From Luzula sylvatica (taxonomy: Eukaryota; Streptophyta; Magnoliopsida; Poales; Juncaceae), in assembly GCA_946800325.1 (NCBI GenBank), contig CAMPEJ010000016.1, positions 1 to 64,000 on the forward strand: a stretch of DNA of 64,000 nucleotides, written 5' to 3'. The notes beneath the pieces were generated by a model. That model was not told the DNA's origin. It worked only from the letters and a program-made list of their open reading frames with translations, and ran no database searches. Made by a program: the position numbers and the translations under genes. Below, piece after piece: positions 50,593 through 62,744 of the stretch. The number at the start of each line of letters is the position of its first letter. Within the stretch, counting starts at the first letter, position 1.

Positions 50593-52328
50593 TGGTAAAA
50601 GATACGATTCAAATGATCTCTAAATACGTTATTTGAACTCCCCAAAGCATAAACAAATTGTTTTGAATCGAAAAACAAACTTTCTTAGTGTTTGTAAATT
50701 TTTGTGAAATGTTATGTGGTAAAAGATACGATTCCAATGATCTCAAAATACGTTATTTGAACTCCCCAAAGCATAAACAGATTGTTTTGAATCGAAAAAC
50801 AAACTTTCTTAGTGTTTGTAAATTTTGGTGAAATGTTATGTGGTAAAAGATACGATTCAAATGATCTCAAAATACATTATTTGAACTCCCCAAAGCAGAA
50901 ACAGATTGTTTTGAATCGAAAAACAAACTTTCTTAGTATTTGTAAATTTTGGTGAAATGTTATGTAGTAAAAGATACGATTCAAATGATCTCAAAATACG
51001 TTATTTGAACTCCCCAAAGCATAAACAGATTGTTTTGAATCGAAAAACAAACTTTCTTAGTGTTTGTAAATTTTGGTGAAATGTTATGTAGTAAAAGATA
51101 CGATTCCAATGATCTCAAAATACGTTATTTGAACTCCCCAAAGCATAAACAGATTGTTTTGAATCGAAAAACAAACTTTCTTAGTGTTTGTAAATTTTGG
51201 TGAAATGTTATGTGGTAAAAGATACGATTCGAATGATCTACAAATACTTTATTTGAACTCCCCAAAGCATAAACAGATTGTTTTGAATCGAAAATTAAAC
51301 TTTCTTAGTGTTTGTAAATTTTGGTGAAATGTTATGTGGTAAAAGATAAGATTCAAATGATCTCAAAATACGTTATTTGAAATCCCCAAAGCATAAACAG
51401 ATTGTTTTGAATCGAAAAACAAACATTCTTAGTGTTTGTAAAGTTTGGTGAAATGTTATGAGGTAAAAGATACGATTCAAATGATCTCAAAATAAGTTAT
51501 TTGAACTCCCCAAAGCATAAACAGATTGTTTTGAATCGAAAAACAAACTTTCTTAGTGTTTGTAAATTTTGGTGAAATGTTATGTAGTAAAAGATACGAT
51601 TCCAATGATCTCAAAATACGTTATTTGAACTCCCCAAAGCATAAACAGATTGTTTTGAATCGAAAAACAAACTTTCTTAGTGTTTGTAAATTTTGGTGAA
51701 ATGTTATGTGGTAAAAGATACGATTCAAATGATCTCAAAATACGTTATTTGAACTCCCCAAAGCATAAACAGATTGTTTTGAATCGAAAAACAAACTTTC
51801 TTAGTGTTTGTAAATTTTGGTGAAATGTTATGTGGTAAAAGATACGATTCAAATGATCTCAATATACGTTATTTGAACTCCCCAAAGCATAAACAGATTG
51901 TTTTGAATCGAAAAACAAACTTTCTTAGTGTTTGTAAATTTTGGTGAAATGTTACGTAGTAAAAGATACGATTCAAATGATCTCAAAATACGTTATTTGA
52001 ACTCCCCAAAGCATAAACAGATTGTTTTTAATCGAAAAACAAACTTTCTTAGTGTTTGTAAATTTTGGTTAAATGTTATGTGGTAAAAGATACGATTTGA
52101 ATGATCTAAAAATATGTTATTTGAACTCCCCAAAGCATAGACAAATTGTTTTGAATCGAAAAACAAACTTTCTTAGTGTTTGTAAATTTTGGTGAAATGT
52201 TATGTAGTAAAACATACGATTCAAATGATCTCAAAATACGTTATTTGAACTCCCCAAAGCATAAACAGATTGTTTTGAATCGAAAAACAAACTTTCTTAG
52301 TGTTTGTAAATTTTGGTGAAATGTTATG
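50593..52328 (+). repeat. 14-monomer HOR variant (1736 bp), copy 2
   Basis: Monomers 409-422 repeat 48113-49848 at an offset of 2480 bp, with agtatttg, gataagattc, aacattctt, the agg start and ggttaaatg all shared. The match at this offset runs from 47617-49848 to 50097-52328 (18 monomers). Differences are few: aagaataaac only in the left copy, tttttaatcg only here, and a normal K tail here. Confidence 0.92.
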
Positions 52329-53196
52329 TGGTAAAAGATACGATTCAAATGATCTCTAAATACGTTATTTGAACTCCCCAAAGCATAAACAAATTGTTTT
52401 GAATCGAAAAACAAACTTTCTTAGTGTTTGTAAATTTTTGTGAAATGTTATGTGGTAAAAGATACGATTCCAATGATCTCAAAATACGTTATTTGAACTC
52501 CCCAAAGCATAAACAGATTGTTTTGAATCGAAAAACAAACTTTCTTAGTGTTTGTAAATTTTGGTGAAATGTTATGTGGTAAAAGATACGATTCAAATGA
52601 TCTCAAAATACATTATTTGAACTCCCCAAAGCAGAAACAGATTGTTTTGAATCGAAAAACAAACTTTCTTAGTGTTTGTAAATTTTGGTGAAATGTTATG
52701 TGGTAAAAGATACGATTCAAATGATCTCAATATACGTTATTTGAACTCCCCAAAGCATAAACAGATTGTTTTGAATCAAAAAACAAACTTTCTTAGTGTT
52801 TGTAAATTTTGGTGAAATGTTACGTAGTAAAAGATACGATTCAAATGATCTCAAAATACGTTATTTGAACTCCCCAAAGCATAAACAGATTGTTTTGAAT
52901 CGAAAAACAAACTTTCTTAGTGTTTGTAAATTTTGGTGAAATGTTATGTGGTAAAAGATACGATTTGAATGATCTAAAAATATGTTATTTGAACTCCCCA
53001 AATCATAGACAAATTGTTTTGAATCGAAAAACAAACTTTCTTAGTGTTTGTAAATTTTGGTGAAATGTTATGTAGTAAAACATACGATTCAAATGATCTC
53101 AAAATACGTTATTTGAACTCCCCAAAGCATAAACAGATTGTTTTGAATCGAAAAACAAACTTTCTTAGTGTTTGTAAATTTTGGTGAAATGTTATG
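52329..53196 (+). repeat. 7-monomer HOR variant (868 bp), L-C-M-P-N-T-K
   Basis: Monomers 423-429 pass from the first M directly to P, so 13 of the 20 canonical monomers are missing. P has gaatcaaaaaac and a gttacg end, as in canonical units 1 and 2, which suggests the right half derives from a unit of that subfamily. T has aaatcatag as a single-copy change. Confidence 0.88.
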
Positions 53197-55676
53197 TGGT
53201 AAAAGATACGATTCAAATGATCTGTAAATACGTTATTTGAACTCCCCAAAGCATAAACAAATTGTTTTGAATCGAAAAACAAACTTTCTTAGTGTTTGTA
53301 AATTTTTGTGAAATGTTATGTGGTAAAAGATACGATTCCAATGATCTCAAAATACGTTATTTGAACTCCCCAAAGCATAAACAGATTGTTTTGAATCGAA
53401 AAACAAACTTTCTTAGTGTTTGTAAATTTTGGTGAAATGTTATGTGGTAAAAGATACGATTCAAATGATCTCAAAATACATTATTTGAACTCCCCAAAGC
53501 AGAAACAGATTGTTTTGAATCGAAAAACAAACTTTCTTAGTGTTTGTAAATTTTGGTGAAATGTTATGTAGTAAAAGATACGATTCAAATGATCTCAAAA
53601 TACGTTATTTGAACTCCCCAAAGCACAAACAGATTGTTTTGAATCGAAAAACAAACTTTCTTAGTGTTTGTAAATTTTGGTGAAATGTTATGTGGTAAAA
53701 GATACGATTCGAATGATCTACAAATATGTTATTTGAACTCCCCAAAGCATAAACAAATTGTTTTGATTCGAAAAACAAACTTTCTTAGTGTTTGTAAATT
53801 TTGGTGAAATGTTATGTAGTAAAAGATACGATTCAAATGATCTCAAAATACGTTATTTGAACTCCCCAAAGCATAAACAGATTGTTTTGAATCGAAAATT
53901 AAACTTTCTTAGTGTTTGTAAATTTTGGTGAAATGTTATGTGGTAAAAGATACGATTCAAATGATCTCAAAATACGTTATTTGAAATCCCCAAAGCATAA
54001 ACAGATTGTTTTGAATCGAAAAACAAACTTTCTTAGTGTTTGTAAAGTTTGGTGAAATGTTATGTGGTAAAAGATACGATTCAAATGATCTTAAAATAAG
54101 TTATTTGAACTCCCCAAAGCATAAACAGATTGTTTTGAATCGAAAAACAAACTTTCTTAGTGTTTGTAAATTTTGGTGAAATGTTATGTAGTAAAAGATA
54201 CGATTCCAATGATCTCAAAATACGTTATTTGAACTCCCCAAAGCATAAACAGATTGTTTTGAATCGAAAAACAAACTTTCTTAGTGTTTGTAAATTTTGG
54301 TGAAATGTTATGTGGTAAAAGATACGATTCGAATGATCTACAAATACTTTATTTGAACTCCCCAAAGCATAAACAGATTGTTTTGAATCGAAAATTAAAC
54401 TTTCTTAGTGTTTGTAAATTTTGGTGAAATGTTATGTGGTAAAAGATACGATTCAAATGATCTCAAAATACGTTATTTGAAATCCCCAAAGCATAAACAG
54501 ATTGTTTTGAATCGAAAAACAAACTTTCTTAGTGTTTGTAAAGTTTGGTGAAATGTTATGTGGTAAAAGATACGATTCAAATGATCTTAAAATAAGTTAT
54601 TTGAACTCCCCAAAGCATAAACAGATTGTTTTGAATCGAAAAACAAACTTTCTTAGTGTTTGTAAATTTTGGTGAAATGTTATGTAGTAAAAGATACGAT
54701 TCCAATGATCTCAAAATACGTTATTTGAACTCCCCAAAGCATAAACAGATTGTTTTGAATCGAAAAACAAAATTTCTTAGTGTTTGTAAATTTTGGTGAA
54801 ATGTTATGTGGTAAAAGATACGATTCAAATGATCTCAAAATACGTTATTTGAACTCCCCAAAGCATAAACAGATTGTTTTGAATCGAAAAACAAACTTTC
54901 TTAGTGTTTTTAAATTTTGGTGAAATGTTATGTGGTAAAAGATACGATTCAAATGATCTCAATATACGTTATTTGAACTCCCCAAAGCATAAACAGATTG
55001 TTTTGAATCGAAAAACAAACTTTCTTAGTGTTTGTAAATTTTGGTGAAATGTTATGTGGTAAAAGATACGATTCGAATGATCTCAAAATACGTTATTTGA
55101 ACTCCCCAAAGCATAAACAGATTGTTTTGAATCGAAAAACAAACTTTCTTAGTGTTTTTAAATTTTGGTGAAATGTTATGTGGTAAAAGATACGATTCAA
55201 ATGATCTCAATATACGTTATTTGAACTCCCCAAAGCATAAACAGATTGTTTTGAATCGAAAAACAAACTTTCTTAGTGTTTGTAAATTTTGGTGAAATGT
55301 TATGTAGTAAAAGATACGAATCAAATGATCTCAAAATACGTTATTTGAACTCCCCAAAGGATAAACAGATTGTTTTGAATCGAAAAACAAACTTTCTTAG
55401 TGTTTGAAAATTTTGGTGAAATGTTATGTGGTAAAAGATACGATTTGAATGATCTAAAAATATGTTATTTGAACTCCCCAAAGCATAGACAAATTGTTTT
55501 GAATCGAAAAACAAACTTTCTTAGTGTTTGTAAATTTTGGTGAAATGTTATGTAGTAAAACATACGATTCAAATGATCTCAAAATACGTTATTTGAACTC
55601 CCCAAAGCATAAACAGATTGTTTTGAATCGAAAAACAAACTTTCTTAGTGTTTGTAAATTTTGGTGAAATGTTATG
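53197..55676 (+). repeat. 20 monomers with rearranged order
   Basis: Monomers 430-449 read L-C-M-H-G1-J-DQ-S-C-GJ-DQ-S-C-N-P-N-P-N-T-K. The length equals a canonical unit, but D1-D2-M-N is missing and DQ-S-C and N-P are each present twice. Both S monomers have gatctta, and the two P preceding monomers share tgttttt, so the doubled segments are recent local copies. The last N has tacgaatcaa and aaaggataaac. Confidence 0.85.
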
Positions 55677-57412
55677 TGGTAAAAGATACGATTCAAATGA
55701 TCTCTAAATACGTTATTTGAACTCCCCAAAGCATAAACAAATTGTTTTGAATCGAAAAACAAACTTTCTTAGTGTTTGTAAATTTTTGTGAAATGTTATG
55801 TGGTAAAAGATACGATTCCAATGATCTCAAAATACGTTATTTGAACTCCCCAAAGCATAAACAGATTGTTTTGAATCGAAAAACAAACTTTCTTAGTGTT
55901 TGTAAATTTTGGTGAAATGTTATGTGGTAAAAGATACGATTCAAATGATCTCAAAATACATTATTTGAACTCCCCAAAGCAGAAACAGATTGTTTTGAAT
56001 CGAAAAACAAACTTTCTTAGTGTTTGTATATTTTGGTGAAATGTTATGTAGTAAAAGATACGATTCAAATGATCTCAAAATACGTTATTTGAACTCCCCA
56101 AAGCATAAACAGATTGTTTTGAATCGAAAAACAAACTTTCTTAGTGTTTGTAAATTTTGGTGAAATGTTATGTAGTAAAAGATACGATTCCAATGATCTC
56201 AAAATACGTTATTTGAACTCCCCAAAGCATAAACAGATTGTTTTGAATCGAAAAACAAACTTTCTTAGTGTTTGTAAATTTTGGTGAAATGTTATGTGGT
56301 AAAAGATACGATTCGAATGATCTACAAATACTTTATTTGAACTCCCCAAAGCATAAACAGATTGTTTTGAATCGAAAATTAAACTTTCTTAGTGTTTGTA
56401 AATTTTGGTGAAATGTTATGTGGTAAAAGATAAGATTCAAATGATCTCAAAATACGTTATTTGAAATCCCCAAAGCATAAACAGATTGTTTTGAATCGAA
56501 AAACAAACTTTCTTAGTGTTTGTAAAGTTTGGTGAAATGTTATGTGGTAAAAGATACGATTCAAATGATCTCAAAATAAGTTATTTGAACTCCCCAAAGA
56601 ATAAACAGATTGTTTTGAATCGAAAAACAAACTTTCTTAGTGTTTGTAAATTTTGGTGAAATGTTATGTAGTAAAAGATACGATTCCAATGATCTCAAAA
56701 TACGTTATTTGAACTCCCCAAAGCATAAACAGATTGTTTTGAATCGAAAAACAAACTTTCTTAGTGTTTGTAAATTTTGGTGAAATGTTATGTGGTAAAA
56801 GATACGATTCAAATGATCTCAAAATACGTTATTTGAACTCCCCAAAGCATAAACAGATTGTTTTGAATCGAAAAACAAACTTTCTTAGTGTTTGTAAATT
56901 TTGGTGAAATGTTATGTGGTAAAAGATACGATTCAAATGATCTCAATATACGTTATTTGAACTCCCGAAAGCATAAACAGATTGTTTTGAATCGAAAAAC
57001 AAACTTTCTTAGTGTTTGTAAATTTTGGTGAAATGTTACGTAGTAAAAGATACGATTCAAATGATCTCAAAATACGTTATTTGAACTCCCCAAAGCATAA
57101 ACAGATTGTTTTGAATCGAAAAACAAACTTTCTTAGTGTTTGTAAATTTTGGTGAAATGTTATGTGGTAAAAGATACGATTTGAATGATCTAAAAATATG
57201 TTATTTGAACTCCCCAAAGCATAGACAAATTGTTTTGAATCGAAAAACAAACTTTCTTAGTGTTTGTAAATTTTGGTGAAATGTTATGTAGTAAAACATA
57301 CGATTCAAATGATCTCAAAATACGTTATTTGAACTCCCCAAAGCATAAACAGATTGTTTTGAATCGAAAAACAAACTTTCTTAGTGTTTGTAAATTTTGG
57401 TGAAATGTTATG
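55677..57412 (+). repeat. 14-monomer HOR variant, copy 3
   Basis: Monomers 450-463 have the same order as the 14-mers at 48113 and 50593, with gataagattc in DQ and gttacg at the end of P, but lack the agtatttg, aacattctt and agg markers. Single-copy changes include tgtatatttt in M, aagaataaac in S and cccgaaag in P. Confidence 0.9.
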
Positions 57413-59272
57413 TGGTAAAAGATACGATTCAAATGATCTCTAAATACGTTATTTGAACTCCCCAAAGCATAAACAAATTGTTTTGAATCGAAAAACAAAC
57501 TTTCTTAGTGTTTGTAAATTTTTGTGAAATGTTATGTGGTAAAAGATACGATTCCAATGATCTCAAAATACGTTATTTGAACTCCCCAAAGCATAAACAG
57601 ATTGTTTTGAATCGAAAAACAAACTTTCTTAGTGTTTGTAAATTTTTGTGAAATGTCATGTGGTAAAAGATACGATTCCAATGATCTCAAAATACGTTAT
57701 TTGAACTCCCCAAAGCAGAAACAGATTGTTTTGAATCGAAAAACAAACTTTCTTAGTGTTTGTAAATTTTGGTGAAATGTTATGTGGTAAAAGATACGAT
57801 TCAAATGATCTCAAAATACATTATTTGAACTCCCCAAAGCAGAAACAGATTGTTTTGAATCGAAAAACAAACTTTCTTAGTGTTTGTAAATTTTGGTGAA
57901 ATGTTATGTAGTAAAAGATACGATTCAAATGATCTCAAAATACGTTATTTGAACTCCCCAAAGCATAAACAGATTGTTTTGAATCGAAAAACAAACTTTC
58001 TTAGTGTTTGTAAATTTTGGTGAAATGTTATGTAGTAAAAGATACGATTCCAATGATCTCAAAATACGTTATTTGAACTCCCCAAAGCATAAACATATTG
58101 TTTTGAATCGAAAAACAAACTTTGTTAGTGTTTGTAAATTTTGGTGAAATGTTATGTGGTAAAAGATACGATTCGAATGATCTACAAATACTTTATTTGA
58201 ACTCCCCAAAGCATAAACAGATTGTTTTGAATCGAAAATTAAACTTTCTTAGTGTTTGTAAATTTTGGTGAAATGTTATGTGGTAAAAGATACGATTCAA
58301 ATGATCTCAAAATACGTTATTTGAAATCCCCAAAGCATAAACAGATTGTTTTGAATGGAAAAACAAACTTTCTTAGTGTTTGTAAAGTTTGGTGAAATGT
58401 TATGTGGTAAAAGATACGATTCAAATGATCTCAAAATAAGTTATTTGAACTCCCCAAAGCATAAACAGATTGTTTTGAATCGAAAAACAAACTTTCTTAG
58501 TGTTTGTAAATTTTGGTGAAATGTTATGTAGTAAAAGATACGATTCCAATGATCTCAAAATACGTTATTTGAACTCCCCAAAGCATAAACATATTGTTTT
58601 GAATCGAAAAACAAAATTTCTTAGTGTTTGTAAATTTTGGTGAAATGTTATGTGGTAAAAGATACGATTCAAATGATCTCAAAATACGTTATTTGAACTC
58701 CCCAAAGCATAAACAGATTGTTTTGAATCGAAAAACAAACTTTCTTAGTGTTTGTAAATTTTGGTGAAATGTTATGTGGTAAAAGATACGATTCAAATGA
58801 TCTCAATATACGTTATTTGAACTCCCCAAAGCATAAACAGATTGTTTTGAATCGAAAAACAAACTTTCTTAGTGTTTGTAAATTTTGGTGAAATGTTATG
58901 TAGTAAAAGATACGAATCAAATGATCTCAAAATACGTTATTTGAACTCCCCAAAGCATAAACAGATTGTTTTGAATCGAAAAATAAACTTTCTTAGTGTT
59001 TGAAAATTTTGGTGAAATGTTATGTGGTAAAAGATACGATTTGAATGATCTAAAAATATGTTATTTGAACTCCCCAAAGCATAGACAAATTGTTTTGAAT
59101 CGAAAAACAAACTTTCTTAGTGTTTGTAAATTTTGGTGAAATGTTATGTAGTAAAACATACGATTCAAATGATCTCAAAATACGTTATTTGAACTCCCCA
59201 AAGCATAAACAGATTGTTTTGAATCGAAAAACAAACTTTCTTAGTGTTTGTAAATTTTGGTGAAATGTTATG
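57413..59272 (+). repeat. 15-monomer HOR variant (14-mer plus one extra C)
   Basis: Monomers 464-478 have the 14-mer order with a doubled C. The first C (57537) ends with t111, which is normally the tail of L, and the second C (57661) has g58 as in M. The extra monomer therefore has exchanged ends on both sides. A C-C doubling with t111 also occurs at 43401-43648. The N at 58893 has tacgaatcaa, shared with 55305. Confidence 0.87.
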
Positions 59273-60140
59273 TGGTAAAAGATACGATTCAAATGATCTC
59301 TAAATACGTTATTTGAACTCCCCAAAGCATAAACAAATTGTTTTGAATCGAAAAACAAACTTTCTTAGTGTTTGTAAATTTTTGTGAAATGTTATGTGGT
59401 AAAAGATACGATTCCAATGATCTCAAAATACGTTATTTGAACTCCCCAAAGCATAAACAGATTGTTTTGAATCGAAAAACAAACTTTCTTAGTGTTTGTA
59501 AATTTTGGTGAAATGTTATGTGGTAAAAGATACGATTCAAATGATCTCAAAATACATTATTTGAACTCCCCAAAGCAGAAACAGATTGTTTTGAATCGAA
59601 AAACAAACTTTCTTTGTGTTTGTAAATTTTGGTGAAATGTTATGTAGTAAAAGATACGATTCAAATGATCTCAAAATACGTTATTTGAACTCCCCAAAGC
59701 ACAAACAGATTGTTTTGAATCGAAAAACAAACTTTCTTAGTGTTTGTAAATTTTGGTGAAATGTTATGTGGTAAAAGATACGATTCGAATGATCTACAAA
59801 TATGTTATTTGAACTCCCCAAAGCATAAACAAATTGTTTTGATTCGAAAAACAAACTTTCTTAGTGTTTGTAAATTTTGGTGAAATGTTATGTAGTAAAA
59901 GATACGATTCAAATGATCTCAAAATACGTTATTTGAACTCCCCAAAGCATAAACAGATTGTTTTGAATCGAAAATTAAACTTTCTTAGTGTTTGTAAATT
60001 TTGGTGAAATGTTATGTGGTAAAAGATACGATTCAAATGATCTCAAAATACGTTATTTGAAATCCCCAAAGCATAAACAGATTGTTTTGAATCGAAAAAC
60101 AAACTTTCTTAGTGTTTGTAAATTTTGGTGAAATGTTATG
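59273..60140 (+). repeat. 7-monomer HOR variant (868 bp), L-C-M-H-G1-J-D
   Basis: Monomers 479-485 are the first seven canonical positions, followed directly by another L at 60141. It has the same length as the 7-mer at 52329 but a different content, so the two arose independently. M has tctttgtg as a single-copy change. Confidence 0.88.
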
Positions 60141-62744
60141 TGGTAAAAGATACGATTCAAATGATCTCTAAATACGTTATTTGAACTCCCCAAAGCATAA
60201 ACAAATTGTTTTGAATCGAAAAACAAACTTTCTTAGTGTTTGTAAATTTTTGTGAAATGTTATGTGGTAAAAGATACGATTCCAATGATCTCAAAATACG
60301 TTATTTGAACTCCCCAAAGCATAAACAGATTGTTTTGAATCGAAAAACAAACTTTCTTAGTGTTTGTAAATTTTGGTGAAATGTTATGTGGTAAAAGATA
60401 CCATTCAAATGATCTCAAAATACATTATTTGAACTCCCCAAAGCAGAAACAGATTGTTTTGAATCGAAAAACAAACTTTCTTAGTGTTTGTAAATTTTGG
60501 TGAAATGTTATGTAGTAAAAGATACGATTCAAATGATCTCAAAATACGTTATTTGAACTCCCCAAAGCACAAACAGATTGTTTTGAATCGAAAAACAAAC
60601 TTTCTTAGTGTTTGTAAATTTTGGTGAAATGTTATGTGGTAAAAGATACGATTCGAATGATCTACAAATATGTTATTTGAACTCCCCAAAGCATAAACAA
60701 ATTGTTTTGATTCGAAAAACAAACTTTCTTAGTGTTTGTAAATTTTGGTGAAATGTTATGTAGTAAAAGATACGATTCAAATGATCTCAAAATACGTTAT
60801 TTGAACTCCCCAAAGCATAAACAGATTGTTTTGAATCGAAAATTAAACTTTCTTAGTGTTTGTAAATTTTGGTGAAATGTTATGTGGTAAAAGATACGAT
60901 TCAAATGATCTCAAAATACGTTATTTGAAATCCCCAAAGCATAAACAGATTGTTTTGAATCGAAAAACAAACTTTCTTAGTGTTTGTAAATTTTGGTGAA
61001 ATGTTATGTAGTAAAAGATACGATTCAAATGATCTCAAAATATGTTATTTGAAATCCCCAAAGCATAAACAGATTGTTTTGAATCGAAAAACAAACTTTC
61101 TTAGTGTTTGTAAATTTTGGTGAAATGTTATGTGGTAAAAGATACGATTCAAATGATCTCAAAATACATTATTTGAACTCCCCAAAGCAGAAACAGATTG
61201 TTTTGAATCGAAAAACAAACTTTCTTAGTGTTTGTAAATTTTGGTGAAATGTTATGTAGTAAAAGATACGATTCAAATGATCTCAAAATACGTTATTTGA
61301 ACTCCCCAAAGCATAAACAGATTGTTTTGAATCGAAAAACAAACTTTCTTAGTGTTTGTAAATTTTGGTGAAATGTTATGTGGTAAAAGATACGATTCGA
61401 ATGATCTACAAATACTTTATTTGAACTCCCCAAAGCATAAACAGATTGTTTTGAATCGAAAATTAAACTTTCTTAGTGTTTGTAAATTTTGGTGAAATGT
61501 TATGTGGTAAAAGATACGATTCAAATGATCTCAAAATACGTTATTTGAAATCTCCAAAGCATAAACAGATTGTTTTGAATCGAAAAACAAACTTTCTTAG
61601 TGTTTGTAAAGTTTGGTGAAATGTTATGTGGTAAAAGATACGATTCAAATGATCTCAAAATAAGTTATTTGAACTCCCCAAAGCATAAACAGATTGTTTT
61701 GAATCGAAAAACAAACTTTCTTAGTGTTTGTAAATTTTGGTGAAATGTTATGTAGTAAAAGATACGATTCCAATGATCTCAAAATACGTTATTTGAACTC
61801 CCCAAAGCATAAACAGATTGTTTTGAATCGAAAAACAAACTTTCTTAGTGTTTGTAAAGTTTGGTGAAATGTTATGTGGTAAAAGATACGATTCAAATGA
61901 TCTCAAAATACGTTATTTGAAATCCCCAAAGCATAAACAGATTGTTTTGAATCGAAAAACAAACTTTCTTAGTGTTTGTAAAGTTTGGTGAAATGTTATG
62001 TGGTAAAAGATACGATTCAAATGATCTCAAAATAAGTTATTTGAACTCCCCAAAGCATAAACAGATTGTTTTGAATCGAAAAACAAAATTTCTTAGTGTT
62101 TGTAAATTTTGGTGAAATGTTATGTGGTAAAAGATACGATTCAAATGATCTCAAAATACGTTATTTGAACTCCCCAAAGCATAAACAGATTGTTTTGAAT
62201 CGAAAATCAAACTTTCTTAGTGTTTGTAAATTTTGGTGAAATGTTATGTGGTAAAAGATACGATTCAAATGATCTCAATATACGTTATTTGAACTCCCCA
62301 AAGCATAAACAGATTGTTTTGAATCGAAAAACAAACTTTCTTAGTGTTTGTAAATTTTGGTGAAATGTTATGTAGTAAAAGATACGATTCAAATGATCTC
62401 AAAATACGTTATTTGAACTCCCCAAAGCATAAACAGATTGTTTTGAATCGAAAAACAAACTTTCTTAGTGTTTGAAAATTTTGGTGAAATTTTATGTGGT
62501 AAAAGATACGATTTGAATGATCTAAAAATATGTTATTTGAACTCCCCAAAGCATAGACAAATTGTTTTGAATCGAAAAACAAACTTTCTTAGTGTTTGTA
62601 AATTTTGGTGAAATGTTATGTAGTAAAACATACGATTCAAATGATCTCAAAATACGTTATTTGAACACCCCAAAGCATAAACAGATTGTTTTGAATCGAA
62701 AAACAAACTTTCTTAGTGTTTGTAAATTTTGGTGAAATGTTATG
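60141..62744 (+). repeat. 21-monomer HOR variant (2604 bp)
   Basis: Monomers 486-506 read L-C-M-H-G1-J-D1-D2-M-N-GJ-DQ-S-C/Q-DQ-S-N-P-N-T-K. The C before GJ is missing and DQ-S is doubled. The C at 61753 has a Q tail, and the second S (62001) has aaaatttctt, otherwise a mark of the C before N, so this S has a C-type tail. D2 has tatgttat at the hypervariable CpG, and the N at 62373 is followed by gaaatttta. Confidence 0.87.
61753..61876 (+). repeat. Hybrid monomer C head / Q tail, second example
   Basis: It has tag and c19 at the front and g107 at the back, the same combination as 19841-19964. Here it is followed by a D monomer, not S, so the exchange history differs. Either conversion of the tail from a neighbouring DQ or an exchange followed by duplication would explain it. 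Confidence 0.65.
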
